From Thermococcus sp. SY098 (GTDB lineage: Archaea > Methanobacteriota_B > Thermococci > Thermococcales > Thermococcaceae), in NCBI RefSeq assembly GCF_035621495.1, contig NZ_CP141821.1, forward strand, positions 1,330,760-1,394,759: a stretch of 64,000 nucleotides of DNA, given 5' to 3'. A program made the position numbers and the translations under genes. Under the pieces are notes generated by a model. That model was not told where the DNA came from. It saw nothing but the letters and a program-made list of their open reading frames with translations, and made no database searches. Below are positions 8,183 through 17,966 of this stretch, piece by piece. Positions within the stretch are counted from its first letter, which is position 1. Every line of letters begins with the position of its first letter.

Positions 8183-9576
8183 CTATTTTTTTGCAAAATA
8201 TTGAGATGCAGTGTCATCTGGTGCAAAACATCCTCTACAATGTGCATTCGCCCATTCACATGCCAAGCCACAATCCCCCCTATATTTGCATGCTAGTACG
8301 TAAGGCCATACCATTAAATTAGTTACCATCGAATATGGTGGATTCTGTGGATTTGTAGGTAGCTCTCTAAGCCAACTTTTTGAGGGATGACAGTAACCTG
8401 TGCTCATATAACAGTTATACTGAAAGATTAGATGAGTTTGTTGGTAGGTATGGGCCTCTCTATTATATGCGGTAGCAGTATAAAAGAATTTTATTTGGAT
8501 TGATCTTATATTGAGGTTGTATTTTCTGCTCATATAATCAACGTAAGGTTTATATGTTTCGAAAATCGCACTTGGGCTATTACTAGAGGGGAATTTGTAT
8601 AAACAGTAGTCCGCAACATGGGAGCTTCCACTGGGATATGTATCGGAATACATTCCTATCCATACCACAGCAGGTCTAAGATTTACAAAACGAGTTCCAT
8701 CACCTAATGGATGCCCAAGGGGATCTGGACAACAGCTCACTACTTCACCCTTTCTAATTTCTCTACAAACATACACAATATTGCCGTTCTCAGTCTTTTT
8801 CCAACATTCCCACGGAGAAGGCGTGGATCCTAAGGGAGCTATGCCAAACATTGTACTATAGAGTATTTGCTTCTGTCTGGTTCTCTCCAGCGCCTCATAT
8901 GTGTACAGTTCATCTCTTTTCCTTAAATATTGATAAATCTCGTTCCAAAGTTTTCTTTTTTCCTTGATTATTTGTAGAACATTATTGATCGAAGCTTGGT
9001 TGTTCTTAATTTTTTTGAATGTTGTTTGAAGCTCATATTCTAAGTCCATTATTTTATTAAACGTATCTTCCGCTAGATACCAGTATAGTTCAGCTATGTC
9101 ACTTGGAGTTTTTATCTTTCTATTTATTCTATTTGTTGGTAACAATCTCTGAATATCCATAGTATAATTATTAACAATTGCTTCAGTGTCGTAAGTAGTG
9201 TAAAGGCTTCTCTGATACCTCTTTAGAATCTCCTTTACAGTTTTTCGTCTCTTGTAGAACTCAAGTTCACTCTTTAAAAGCTGAACTTCATCCTCAAGCT
9301 TAACAATCTTCTCAAGAGTTTCAATGCTCTTAGTCCTGTTGAGTTCAGCGTAAAGCTTCTGCAATTCCTCTTCTTTTTGATTAATCACTTTGGTTAAATT
9401 CTCTATCTTTGCATTAACTTCACTTAAAGCTTTATCAACATCAAAACTCTGACAGCAAGAATCACACTTCTCAGTCTTAACTTGCAAATCCCTGACTTCT
9501 TGGAAGTTCTCTTGAGCAAAAACTAAATTCCCAAAAACCAACAACACAAGGATGCCCAAAACTACCCACTTCCGCA
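8183..9576 (-). CDS. Exported coiled-coil, cysteine-rich protein of unknown function
   Basis: 464 residues. After MRK there is a signal peptide (about residues 4-21, cleavage near VFAQ). Residues 40-115 form a strong coiled coil, with a second helical region to about 250. The C-terminal third is globular and cysteine-rich, with at least a dozen Cys including CWKK, SCCPDP, YCHPSKSW and a terminal CKYRGDCGLACEWANAHCRGC-like cluster; this suggests disulfides or metal binding outside the cell. ATG at 9576 follows a G-rich Shine-Dalgarno. A TATA-like GTATAAATAC lies at 9625-9634. It is the first gene of the three-gene surface operon. I do not recognise a family. Confidence 0.75.
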
Positions 9577-9810
9577 TTCTGCCCCCCCCAAACAAGATCA
9601 TCAATAATACCATATGCAGAAGTAGTATAAATACTTTTCCAATTACGAACTAAACAAAAAACAAATTACAACCACCAACATCAAAATACAAAATTCCCAA
9701 AACAACAAAGTAAAAACAAATTACTCAAAACTTTTGATTGGATATTTTTAGCAAGAACTTAGGGACTTAGATTGTTAAGATAGACAAAACCATTTAAACC
9801 TCAAGAACAT

Positions 9811-10508
<698 letters not shown>

Positions 10509-10546
10509 ATCTTCTCTGTTTTTAATGCTTATTTCCTTGAAACAGG

Positions 10547-11572
10547 TTATGTTCCTTCAATAACTATCAAATCAGCCTCAATATCTTCAAGAGAGGAATT
10601 CCAGCCACCAACCACATACCTTTTCCCATCTTCAGTTTCAACTGTGATATTGGAAATAACCTTAGCCTTGTCCTCATAATAATCCACGATCCTGCCTTCA
10701 ATCTCTACAGGCTCCTTGCTTTTAACAAACTTTCCTATGATTCTAACTTTTGAGTTCACTAAGTTGAAGAGTCGTATATCCCTGACCAATTTTCTTATGT
10801 GAATGTATTCCCTTGGAAGGATGAGCTTTCTTTCTTCTTCATACACTGTCCTTCCAGTGGGCCAGAGAGCATGGTAAAAGTACCTGTCAAACATGAACAG
10901 CAAATTCTCGTCTTTGATTATCATGGCATAGCCATGGAGGCCAGAAGTTTTTGAGTTTAATGCTTCACTTGGAGCATAAATCCCAGTTTCCTTATCTTGG
11001 ATCAGGATAAAGGGATCCGGAACTTCTCTAATCTTAATTTTATGAGCAACTGGGGGTACTTCACCAACGCCGTATACAAATAGATCTATCTCAACCCCCA
11101 TTTTTTTCTTTTTTATTAGATCGTCTTGAATTCTCTTCAGGAAAGGAAGAGGGAGAGCAAGAGAAATGTGTCTCTTAGCGTTTTTGATCGCATCCTTTAC
11201 ATATTTTTCAAATGTTATCTTGCTTTTTACAACGATTATATTGCCTATTTCCCCATCCCTCGGATTGTAAATCTCTTTCAACATTTCTTTTACCAGGCTA
11301 ACTTTTCTGACATATTTACGTTCAATTTCGGAGAAGACCTTTTCCGGATTAACTGCAACCACTTTTTTAGGTCTCCCACCGATTGTTATCACAAATCCCT
11401 TCCCCATAAGAGTTCTAATCACGTCGTATATCCTCGGCTGGGGAACTTTTGATAGAGTTGCAAGCTCCCCAGCCGTTAATGGACCTTCCTTTATCAGAGT
11501 AAGGTATGCACTAACCTCATACTCGCTGAATCCAAGTTCTCTGAGGAGTCCTTTAAGCTCCTTTTCGCTCAT
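10547..11572 (-). CDS. TrmB-family sugar-responsive transcriptional regulator
   Basis: 341 residues. The N-terminal winged helix (residues about 1-75; LRELGFSEYEVSAYLTLI, AGELATLSKVPQPRIYDVI) is typical of TrmB/TrmBL proteins. It is followed by a coiled-coil dimerisation segment and a C-terminal sugar-binding domain of the TrmB type (FGLHGYAMIIKDENLL-like core, VETEDGKRYVVGGW near the end). It is the last gene of the sugar ABC operon, 8 nt after the ATPase, so it is the obvious local regulator. It is not demonstrably TrmB or TrmBL1 itself. The AACCA-N7-TGGTT sites at 15787 and 17931 are candidate operators, by inference. Confidence 0.88.
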   Translation of the reverse strand: MSEKELKGLLRELGFSEYEVSAYLTLIKEGPLTAGELATLSKVPQPRIYDVIRTLMGKGFVITIGGRPKKVVAVNPEKVFSEIERKYVRKVSLVKEMLKEIYNPRDGEIGNIIVVKSKITFEKYVKDAIKNAKRHISLALPLPFLKRIQDDLIKKKKMGVEIDLFVYGVGEVPPVAHKIKIREVPDPFILIQDKETGIYAPSEALNSKTSGLHGYAMIIKDENLLFMFDRYFYHALWPTGRTVYEEERKLILPREYIHIRKLVRDIRLFNLVNSKVRIIGKFVKSKEPVEIEGRIVDYYEDKAKVISNITVETEDGKRYVVGGWNSSLEDIEADLIVIEGT

Positions 11573-11580
11573 AGTATCCC

Positions 11581-12687
11581 TCAGATTATCGCTTTTTCAG
11601 TGCTCTTATCAAAAACATGAATGTTGTCAAGGTCGATGATTATATCAACAGGCCTTCCAAGCTCAATTGGTACATGTCCTGGTATTTTAATTTTTATAAT
11701 TTTCCCTCCAACTTTAGCATGAATTATTGTGTCTGTTCCCAATGCCTCAACAAAGTCAACTGTACCTTTAATCTTAGCTTTCCGTTTAACATGAAGGACC
11801 TCTGAAATTCCCTCAACGGTCATGTGTTCGGGCCTTATTCCAAATACGACCGTTTTATTCACATAATCCTTCAAAAATTCTCCCAAGTCCTCTGGAAGCA
11901 GAATTTCAAACCCTTCCCCTTCAAGGGCAATGCCCTTGTCAGTTTCTTTAACAGTTACATCCATTAAGTTCATCTCTGGAGCTCCGATAAAAGTCGCAAC
12001 AAATATTGAATTAGGCTTAGAATAAACCTCAACAGGAGGTCCAACCTGGAGGAGCTGTCCTTTGTTCATAACCGCAATTCTGTCTCCCATTGTCATTGCT
12101 TCAACCTGATCGTGGGTAACATAGATAGTTGTGACCTTAAGCTTCTCTTGAAGCTTTTTGATTTCAGCACGCATCATGACCCTAAGCTTTGCATCCAAGT
12201 TCGAAAGAGGCTCATCCATTAAGAGAACATCGGGCTCAACAACGATTGCCCTTGCAACTGCAACCCTCTGCCTCTGACCACCACTTAGCTGTGCCGGATA
12301 CCTGTCCAAAAGTTCCTCTATTTGAAGAAGCTCGGCAGCCCATTTTACTCTCTTGTCGATTTCTTCCTTTGGATACTTCTTTATCTTCAAGGGGAAAGCG
12401 ATGTTATCATAAACAGTCATGTGTGGCCACACAGCATAGCTCTGGAAGACCATTGAGATGTTCCTGTCCTTGGGTGGCAAATATGTAACGTCTCTATCCC
12501 CAAACCATATTTTGCCGCTTGTGGGTGTTTCAAGACCCGAAATCATCCTGAGTGTTGTGGTCTTACCACAGCCACTTGGTCCCAATAAAACCAAAAATTC
12601 TCCATCTTTTATCGTTAGGGTTAACTCATTTACTGCCGTGAAATCTCCAAACTTCTTCGTTATTTTTTCCAACCTTACTTCAACCAT
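11581..12687 (-). CDS. Sugar ABC transporter ATP-binding protein (MalK/UgpC type)
   Basis: 368 residues, energising the CUT1-type importer encoded upstream. Visible are Walker A GPSGCGKTT, Q-loop VFQSYAVWPHMTV, signature LSGGQRQRVAVARA, Walker B VLLMDEPLSNLD, the H-loop in YVTHDQVEAM, and the C-terminal OB/TOBE regulatory domain with GIRPEHM. It closely resembles the Pyrococcus horikoshii multi-sugar ATPase PH0022 as I recall it. Spacing to the permease upstream is 9 nt and to the regulator downstream 8 nt. The substrate is not identified by the ATPase, since such ATPases are often shared. Confidence 0.95.
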   Translation of the reverse strand: MVEVRLEKITKKFGDFTAVNELTLTIKDGEFLVLLGPSGCGKTTTLRMISGLETPTSGKIWFGDRDVTYLPPKDRNISMVFQSYAVWPHMTVYDNIAFPLKIKKYPKEEIDKRVKWAAELLQIEELLDRYPAQLSGGQRQRVAVARAIVVEPDVLLMDEPLSNLDAKLRVMMRAEIKKLQEKLKVTTIYVTHDQVEAMTMGDRIAVMNKGQLLQVGPPVEVYSKPNSIFVATFIGAPEMNLMDVTVKETDKGIALEGEGFEILLPEDLGEFLKDYVNKTVVFGIRPEHMTVEGISEVLHVKRKAKIKGTVDFVEALGTDTIIHAKVGGKIIKIKIPGHVPIELGRPVDIIIDLDNIHVFDKSTEKAII

Positions 12688-12696
12688 GGTAACACC

Positions 12697-13530
12697 TCAC
12701 TTGAGCGTTATACCCCACATGCTTACGAGGTATTTTCTTGCGAAGAATATGAATATCATGGCTGGAAGGGTCATTATGAAGGCTGCAGCGAATTTATAAT
12801 ACGGAGGTGCCGCCCCTCCACTCGAACCCGCCATTATTGACAGTATCTGAGCAGGCAAAGTCCTGTTTTTAAGAGTTAATATCGACGCAACAAAAACCTC
12901 GTTCCAGCTCATCACAAATGTAAACATTGCAGCGGCTGCCAAGCCGGGAAGTGCTAATGGTAGTGTAATCCGGAAAAAAGCACCAAGCCTTGTCACACCA
13001 AAGACCATTGCTGCCTCCTCAAGCTCTTTGGAAACACCTGCAAATATGCTTGAGGTTATCAGCACAACGAAAGGCAATGCCATTGCAGTGTGAGCCAATG
13101 CAACCCCAAGGAGAGTATCTATAAGATTGAGCTTTATGTAAAGCACAACCAATGGAATTGCCATAACCGGAATTGGAAACATTCTGAGGGCTATTATTGA
13201 CAGCTTTATTGTATCTTTTCCTGGAAAGATGAACTTTGCTATTGCATAGCCAGCGGGTATACCGAGGGAGAAGCTTATGATGATGGTTAATATGGCAACT
13301 ATAACGCTATTTTTAATCCCATCCCATGCTCCAAGAGTAAAGAGCAGGGTCTTGACCCACTGGGTTGTGTAATGCGTTGGAATAACTTTGTGGGGATCAT
13401 AATAGTCAAGTTTTGAAGAAAAGGCATAGAGGATTGACACAATTATTGGAAGGACTATCCATATAACGACTGTAAACAGGAAAGAGTATAAGAGCAGTTT
13501 CTTCAGCATAAATCTTGTTTTGTCGTTCAT
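12697..13530 (-). CDS. Sugar ABC transporter permease (MalG type)
   Basis: 277 residues with six predicted membrane helices. The cytoplasmic EAA loop is EEAAMVFGVTRLGAFFRITL followed by PLALPGL, which contacts the ATPase. The C-terminal end (FFARKYLVSMWGITLK) is typical of the MalG branch, whose members insert their tail near the substrate site. The start overlaps the stop of the other permease by 4 nt (ATGA), so the two are translationally coupled. Confidence 0.93.
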   Translation of the reverse strand: MNDKTRFMLKKLLLYSFLFTVVIWIVLPIIVSILYAFSSKLDYYDPHKVIPTHYTTQWVKTLLFTLGAWDGIKNSVIVAILTIIISFSLGIPAGYAIAKFIFPGKDTIKLSIIALRMFPIPVMAIPLVVLYIKLNLIDTLLGVALAHTAMALPFVVLITSSIFAGVSKELEEAAMVFGVTRLGAFFRITLPLALPGLAAAAMFTFVMSWNEVFVASILTLKNRTLPAQILSIMAGSSGGAAPPYYKFAAAFIMTLPAMIFIFFARKYLVSMWGITLK

Positions 13531-14372
13531 GTTCTCACCTCCAAGTACTCAGCCTTGAGGAACTTAACGTACATGGCACCCAAGAGGATTGAGAGAGCCG
13601 CTATAGTAAGGGCATATATTGATGCCACCCCGTAGTCTTTTATGAAAGTGAGCTGATAGAATCCTTCTCCTGCTAAAACCGGTATGTCTCTGCCCGCAAG
13701 TATCCATACTACACCGAACACCTGCATTGCGAAGAGGGTTCTTATGATCAGAGCACTCTGAATTGAAGGTTTAAGTAAGGGAATTACTATTTTTCTCATT
13801 CTTGTCCAGTAATCAGCACCAAAGACTTCTGCTGCCTCCAAGTATTCCTTGCTTATCATTTGCAGACCCGCAAGGATAATAACGAAGACAATTGCCGTTG
13901 CCCTCCATAACTCCTCAATAACTATTGCAAGGAACTCCATATTTCTATATTCATATCCAAAAAAGTGTATGGGCTGGGTTATTAAACCAAGATTAAGAAG
14001 AAGTTTGTTCAAAAATCCAGCATCGGTAAGCATGGTATACCAAATCAGACCCCCCGCAACATCACTTATTGTGAGGGGGATTATCAAAGCATAAAGGGCA
14101 AGATCTTTACCCTTAAATGTCCTATTCATAACAACAGCCAATATAAGAGCCAAAAAGAGCTGAATAGGTATGATCACAACAGCAAGGGCGATTGTATACT
14201 TTAAAGCTTGCCAGAAATAGGGATCACCGATGGTTCGTCTAACATTGTCAAGGGTAAAATGTCCATTTTGAGTAAACGCCAAATACAACGCCTGAACAAG
14301 CGGATATCCAATGAAAAAAACGAGATACAAAACGGCAGGCAAAAGTAAAAGATAGGGGAGGCGGAGCTTCAT
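13527..14372 (-). CDS. Sugar ABC transporter permease (MalF type)
   Basis: 281 residues with six membrane helices and the EAA loop KEYLEAAEVFGADYWTRMRK, the pairing partner of the MalG-type permease. It lacks the long periplasmic insert of enterobacterial MalF, as in most CUT1 importers. It starts 9 nt after the binding-protein stop and overlaps the next permease by 4 nt. Confidence 0.93.
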   Translation of the reverse strand: MKLRLPYLLLLPAVLYLVFFIGYPLVQALYLAFTQNGHFTLDNVRRTIGDPYFWQALKYTIALAVVIIPIQLFLALILAVVMNRTFKGKDLALYALIIPLTISDVAGGLIWYTMLTDAGFLNKLLLNLGLITQPIHFFGYEYRNMEFLAIVIEELWRATAIVFVIILAGLQMISKEYLEAAEVFGADYWTRMRKIVIPLLKPSIQSALIIRTLFAMQVFGVVWILAGRDIPVLAGEGFYQLTFIKDYGVASIYALTIAALSILLGAMYVKFLKAEYLEVRT

Positions 14373-14381
14373 GCCAACACC

Positions 14382-15719
14382 TCACGGCACTTCTATTCCT
14401 TTCTCCTTAAATAACTGCAACAATTTTGGTCCAAGTTCGCTGATAACTTTCTGTGGGTCTTCTCCCTGGAGGACGATTCTTCTGAAAGCTTCTTTATAGA
14501 TGTTCTTGAATTCACCGCCCTTGTCTCCAAGGTTCGGTATCATCACAATCAGTGCATCTGGAGTTGATGATTGGGCAGTAACACCTTCTGCAAGTATCTT
14601 AAGTGGGCCTTCCGGAATTGCATTCGTTGCTTCCTTAACGGTTGGGAAGAACCCAACATTCTTAAGTACTTCAACTTGAGTTTCTGGCTTTGTTAGGTAG
14701 TCAATTAACTTCCATGCAGCATCTGGGTTTGGAGCACCTTTTGGAATCGCAAGACCAGCAAGAACAACTATGAATCCTCTTCCCTTCGGTCCTCTTGGCA
14801 CTGGAACAACCACAAATTCATCGGGTTTTGTCTGGATTGCGTTCTTAATTCTCGCAGTGTGATCCCATGCAATCAAGACTTGTCCTGTCAGCAGTGGATC
14901 GCTCATTGCATCCCAAGTTGTGGATGCTGGGTTAACGTATTTCCACAGCTCCTTGAGGTAGTTCCACATTGTTACTGCTTCTGGGCTGTCAAATGCCTTA
15001 GCCTCATATCCAGTGAAACTTGGATACAGGTAACCGTGCAGGAATCTAACAAAGAGACCATTTGGCCCTGCTGGGAAACCAACCTGTGGCTTTCCGGTCT
15101 TTTCATAGAGGTTCTTTGCCCATGCAAGGAATGCATCGTAAGTCCATTTGTCAGTCCCCTTAATGACATCGTCCTTTGTTAAGCCAGCAGGAAGATAGTC
15201 GAAGGCTTTCTTATTGACTACCATAACGTATGTGGCACTCATCCAGGGAACATAGACCTTCTTTCCGTTAATTGTTGCATACTTTTCAAAGCTTGTGATA
15301 AATGTTCTGCCTTCAAGCTTTGGCATTTTACTGAGATCCATGAGCCAGCCTTGGGAGTTGAAGTAGTCAAGTCCACCGTGTAGGTCTCCAATTACATCAA
15401 TAGTAACTTTTCCAGTTTTTTCTTCACCAGCAAGCCTTGTTGAAAGATCAGTGTAACTCATTGGGATGAAGTCAACATCAATCCCATACTGCTTTTTAAA
15501 GTTCGCAAGAAGTGTTTCCTTAACAAAAGCCCTTTCTTCAGGAGGTGCCAATTGAGTTGAGACCCAAACAATCTTAGCGGGAGTTGTTGATTGTGTCGGT
15601 GTTGTTTGGGTTCCAGTAGGTGTGGTCGTTTTTTCTCCCCCAATACAGCCGCTTGCTGCTACTGCAAAAACTATCAAGCCAACCAAAAACAAACCAAACA
15701 TTGTTTTTACTTTTTTCAT
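14382..15719 (-). CDS. Sugar ABC transporter substrate-binding lipoprotein
   Basis: 445 residues. The signal peptide ends in the lipobox-like ASGC (Cys at about 25), so the protein is probably lipid-anchored to the outer face of the membrane. A Thr/Pro-rich linker (about residues 29-48) follows, then an extracellular binding protein family 1 fold (LLANFKKQYGIDVDFIPMSYTDL, VPWMSATYVMVVNKKAFDYL, AIPKGAPNPDAAWKLIDYL). It is the first gene of the importer operon, with TATA around 15768-15775 and a candidate operator at 15787-15803. The ligand is probably a mono- or oligosaccharide or polyol; its identity cannot be read from sequence. Confidence 0.93.
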   Translation of the reverse strand: MKKVKTMFGLFLVGLIVFAVAASGCIGGEKTTTPTGTQTTPTQSTTPAKIVWVSTQLAPPEERAFVKETLLANFKKQYGIDVDFIPMSYTDLSTRLAGEEKTGKVTIDVIGDLHGGLDYFNSQGWLMDLSKMPKLEGRTFITSFEKYATINGKKVYVPWMSATYVMVVNKKAFDYLPAGLTKDDVIKGTDKWTYDAFLAWAKNLYEKTGKPQVGFPAGPNGLFVRFLHGYLYPSFTGYEAKAFDSPEAVTMWNYLKELWKYVNPASTTWDAMSDPLLTGQVLIAWDHTARIKNAIQTKPDEFVVVPVPRGPKGRGFIVVLAGLAIPKGAPNPDAAWKLIDYLTKPETQVEVLKNVGFFPTVKEATNAIPEGPLKILAEGVTAQSSTPDALIVMIPNLGDKGGEFKNIYKEAFRRIVLQGEDPQKVISELGPKLLQLFKEKGIEVP

Positions 15720-15786
15720 TAGCCCCCACCTCAGTACGCTAAGTCACTAAAATTTACTTAAAGGAGATATATAAACGTTATGATAA

Positions 15787-15803
15787 AACCACTTTTAGTT
15801 GTT
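15787..15803. promoter_or_regulatory. Candidate operator upstream of the sugar ABC operon
   Basis: AACCA-N7-TTGTT, an imperfect form of the palindrome found at 17931-17947. It sits about 11 bp upstream of the TATA of the leftward ABC operon, with an AACGTT hexamer (15774-15779) between them, as at the second site. It does not match the TGM. Confidence 0.6.
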
Positions 15804-15846
15804 GTATTTTGTAAAGAGAAAAGAGAAGAAAATTAGAAAATTTATG

Positions 15847-16851
15847 CTATAGCCGCACTATCTTCCCAGTTTTTGAAGATTCATAAGCAGCCAAAACTAT
15901 CTCCAAGTTTTTCCTGGCATCTTCTCCAGTTATTGGGGGTTCCTTATCCTCAAGTATAGCTTCGATGAAATACTTAACTATACTTTCGACGTCAGGCCTC
16001 TCCCAGTATATCTTCTCAGCCCTATCCTGATAGACTGTGAAATCCGGATAGGCTGTCCTTACGTCCAAAAAGCCGTCCTTACCGAGAATGTAGTATTTCA
16101 TCTCCAACCCATATGAATACCCCTTTGGATTGCCCCAGCCAGCATTCAGAACAGCAGTGACACCATTTTTAAATTCAAGAACTGCGGTTCCAATGTCATC
16201 CACGGGGAAACCGTAGATCTTAGATCCAATATCCGCATAGACTTTCTCAACGTCACTCTCCGTCAGCCAGAGAAGTGAATCAATGCCATGGGGGGCTGTA
16301 TCCATGAAGCCTCCTCCACCTGCTTTATCTTTGTCTAAAAACCAGCTCATATCAAGACCTTCAAGGAATATTGGCGGTTTAACGTATTCTGAGATTGCAT
16401 AGACGTATTCAAGAGTTCCAATTTCCCCATTTTCAATCATGCTCTTTGCCTTTCTGAGAGGAATTGTAAATCTTGGATTGAAAGGCACCATCAGTTTAAC
16501 TCCAGCTTTTTTAGCTGCTTTAATTATCTCATCGGCATCCTCAAGCGTCAGAGCAATTGGTTTTTCCAAGAGAAGATGTTTGCCTTCTTCAATAACTCTA
16601 AGGGCAACCTCTTTATGGCGATAGGTTTCAATTGCAACATAAACCGCATCGATTTTTTTGTCTTTTAACAGCTCATCATATGTCTTGTAAAACTTCGCCT
16701 TAAACCTCTGAGCTTCCCTCTTTGCAACATCAGAATTCGAGCCATCTCCAGAAATTGCATGGAGCTTAACCTTGGGATTAGAGGCAAAAGTCGAGCCATA
16801 CCTTAAGGCATGGGGATGAGCATAGCTTATAATCCCTACATTAATCTTCAT
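15847..16851 (-). CDS. Gfo/Idh/MocA-family NAD(P)-dependent oxidoreductase
   Basis: 334 residues. The N-terminal Rossmann domain has a degenerate nucleotide-binding turn (GIISYAHPHA in place of the canonical GxGxxG), and the conserved LLEKPIAL motif (about residues 94-101) supplies the catalytic Lys. The second domain has GGGFMDTAPHGIDSLLWL with the family His. The fold oxidises or reduces sugars, inositols or sugar derivatives. Its start overlaps the stop of the second oxidoreductase by 4 nt, so the two are co-translated. The degenerate glycine motif could mean altered cofactor binding. Confidence 0.9.
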   Translation of the reverse strand: MKINVGIISYAHPHALRYGSTFASNPKVKLHAISGDGSNSDVAKREAQRFKAKFYKTYDELLKDKKIDAVYVAIETYRHKEVALRVIEEGKHLLLEKPIALTLEDADEIIKAAKKAGVKLMVPFNPRFTIPLRKAKSMIENGEIGTLEYVYAISEYVKPPIFLEGLDMSWFLDKDKAGGGGFMDTAPHGIDSLLWLTESDVEKVYADIGSKIYGFPVDDIGTAVLEFKNGVTAVLNAGWGNPKGYSYGLEMKYYILGKDGFLDVRTAYPDFTVYQDRAEKIYWERPDVESIVKYFIEAILEDKEPPITGEDARKNLEIVLAAYESSKTGKIVRL

Positions 16852-17876
16852 GAGACCACCCCCAGCTCAATGGGCTCTCCTTTTTGGGCAGATTTTATTG
16901 CCGTTTCAGCAATTTGAAGTGCAATGAGAGCATCTTTTGCAGTTATCACTGGTTCTTCCTTGCCAAGAATCACATTGAAAAAGTGCCTCAGCTCTCTTTC
17001 AAAGGCATCTGGGAACGTTGAAAGCATTGGTGAAAAGCGGGGCATTTCAAAGTGGCTTTTGACAACACCAACAACAGGAGTATCCATTGGCGTGAACCTT
17101 ATCCGTCCATTTTTGCCGAGGATGTCTAAGTGATGATAGAACACTCCATAGCGCGCTGGATAGGAGTAAGCCCAGCTTACTTCAGCAATTCCGGTTTTAC
17201 CCCCATCGAACTGGATCATCATGACAAAGTGATCGTAAGTGTTGTTAACTTTTGCCTCCTTCCTTATTGCTTTCCCGATTCCCAAGACTTTAACCGCTTC
17301 ACTTTCAAAGAACCATCTCAGGAAATCTGTAACGTGAACTCCTAAGTCAATTGCAACGCCACCACCTTTGTGGGGCTTCCAGTACCATGCTGTCTCCGGG
17401 AAGGGGAGCCTCTGGACTTCAGCTTTTCTTATTTGCATGGGCAGTATATTTCTCTTTTTGATAATCTCCTTAATCTGCATCCACCGCTTATCAAATCTTC
17501 TTGTATGTCCAACTAAAAGCCACAATCCCTCTTTCTCCGCAACCTTAATCATTTTTTCCGCTTCCTCGCTCCTCAATGCAATTGGCTTTTCAACTATAAC
17601 ATGCTTTCCAGCTTTTAGGGCTTTGATTGCAATATCAGCATGAGTGTAAGTAGGGGTCAATATTTCAACCACATCCAAGTCAAAATCAAGAAACTCATCC
17701 AAGCTTGTAAAATACTTGGCGTTAAATTCTTTTGCTGCCTCTTTTGCTTTTTTTATCCTAATATCCATAAAAGCAACGGGCTTTACTGTTTCAAGGTTCT
17801 TAAGAGCGTTTTTGTGTGCTAAATTGAATATATTTCCGCAACCTACAACGCCTACCCTTAATTTGCGGTCTGGCAT
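16848..17876 (-). CDS. Gfo/Idh/MocA-family NAD(P)-dependent oxidoreductase
   Basis: 342 residues with a canonical nucleotide-binding GVVGCGNIF at the N-terminus, VIVEKPIAL with the catalytic Lys, and GGGVAIDLGVHVTDFLRWF with the active-site His. It is a paralogue of the following gene, with which it overlaps by 4 nt. It is the first gene of a two-gene leftward unit whose promoter (TTATATAC, 17909-17916) lies in the divergent region facing the glycosyltransferase. The substrate is probably a sugar or polyol imported by the adjacent ABC system, by inference from shared operator-like sites. Confidence 0.92.
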   Translation of the reverse strand: MPDRKLRVGVVGCGNIFNLAHKNALKNLETVKPVAFMDIRIKKAKEAAKEFNAKYFTSLDEFLDFDLDVVEILTPTYTHADIAIKALKAGKHVIVEKPIALRSEEAEKMIKVAEKEGLWLLVGHTRRFDKRWMQIKEIIKKRNILPMQIRKAEVQRLPFPETAWYWKPHKGGGVAIDLGVHVTDFLRWFFESEAVKVLGIGKAIRKEAKVNNTYDHFVMMIQFDGGKTGIAEVSWAYSYPARYGVFYHHLDILGKNGRIRFTPMDTPVVGVVKSHFEMPRFSPMLSTFPDAFERELRHFFNVILGKEEPVITAKDALIALQIAETAIKSAQKGEPIELGVVS

Positions 17877-17930
17877 AGGGCATCACTATTAAGGGGAGGG
17901 AACAAAAAGTATATAACGTTTTTCATTATA

Positions 17931-17947
17931 AACCACTTTAGATGGTT
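17931..17947. promoter_or_regulatory. Candidate operator in the oxidoreductase/glycosyltransferase divergon
   Basis: Perfect dyad AACCA-N7-TGGTT. For the leftward oxidoreductases it is upstream of TATA, as at the ABC operon. For the rightward glycosyltransferase it immediately follows a TATA-like ATTATAAA (17925-17932). The downstream GTATTTTT is shared with the 15787 site as well. Confidence 0.65.
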
Positions 17948-17966
17948 GTATTTTTGGGTGATAAAA

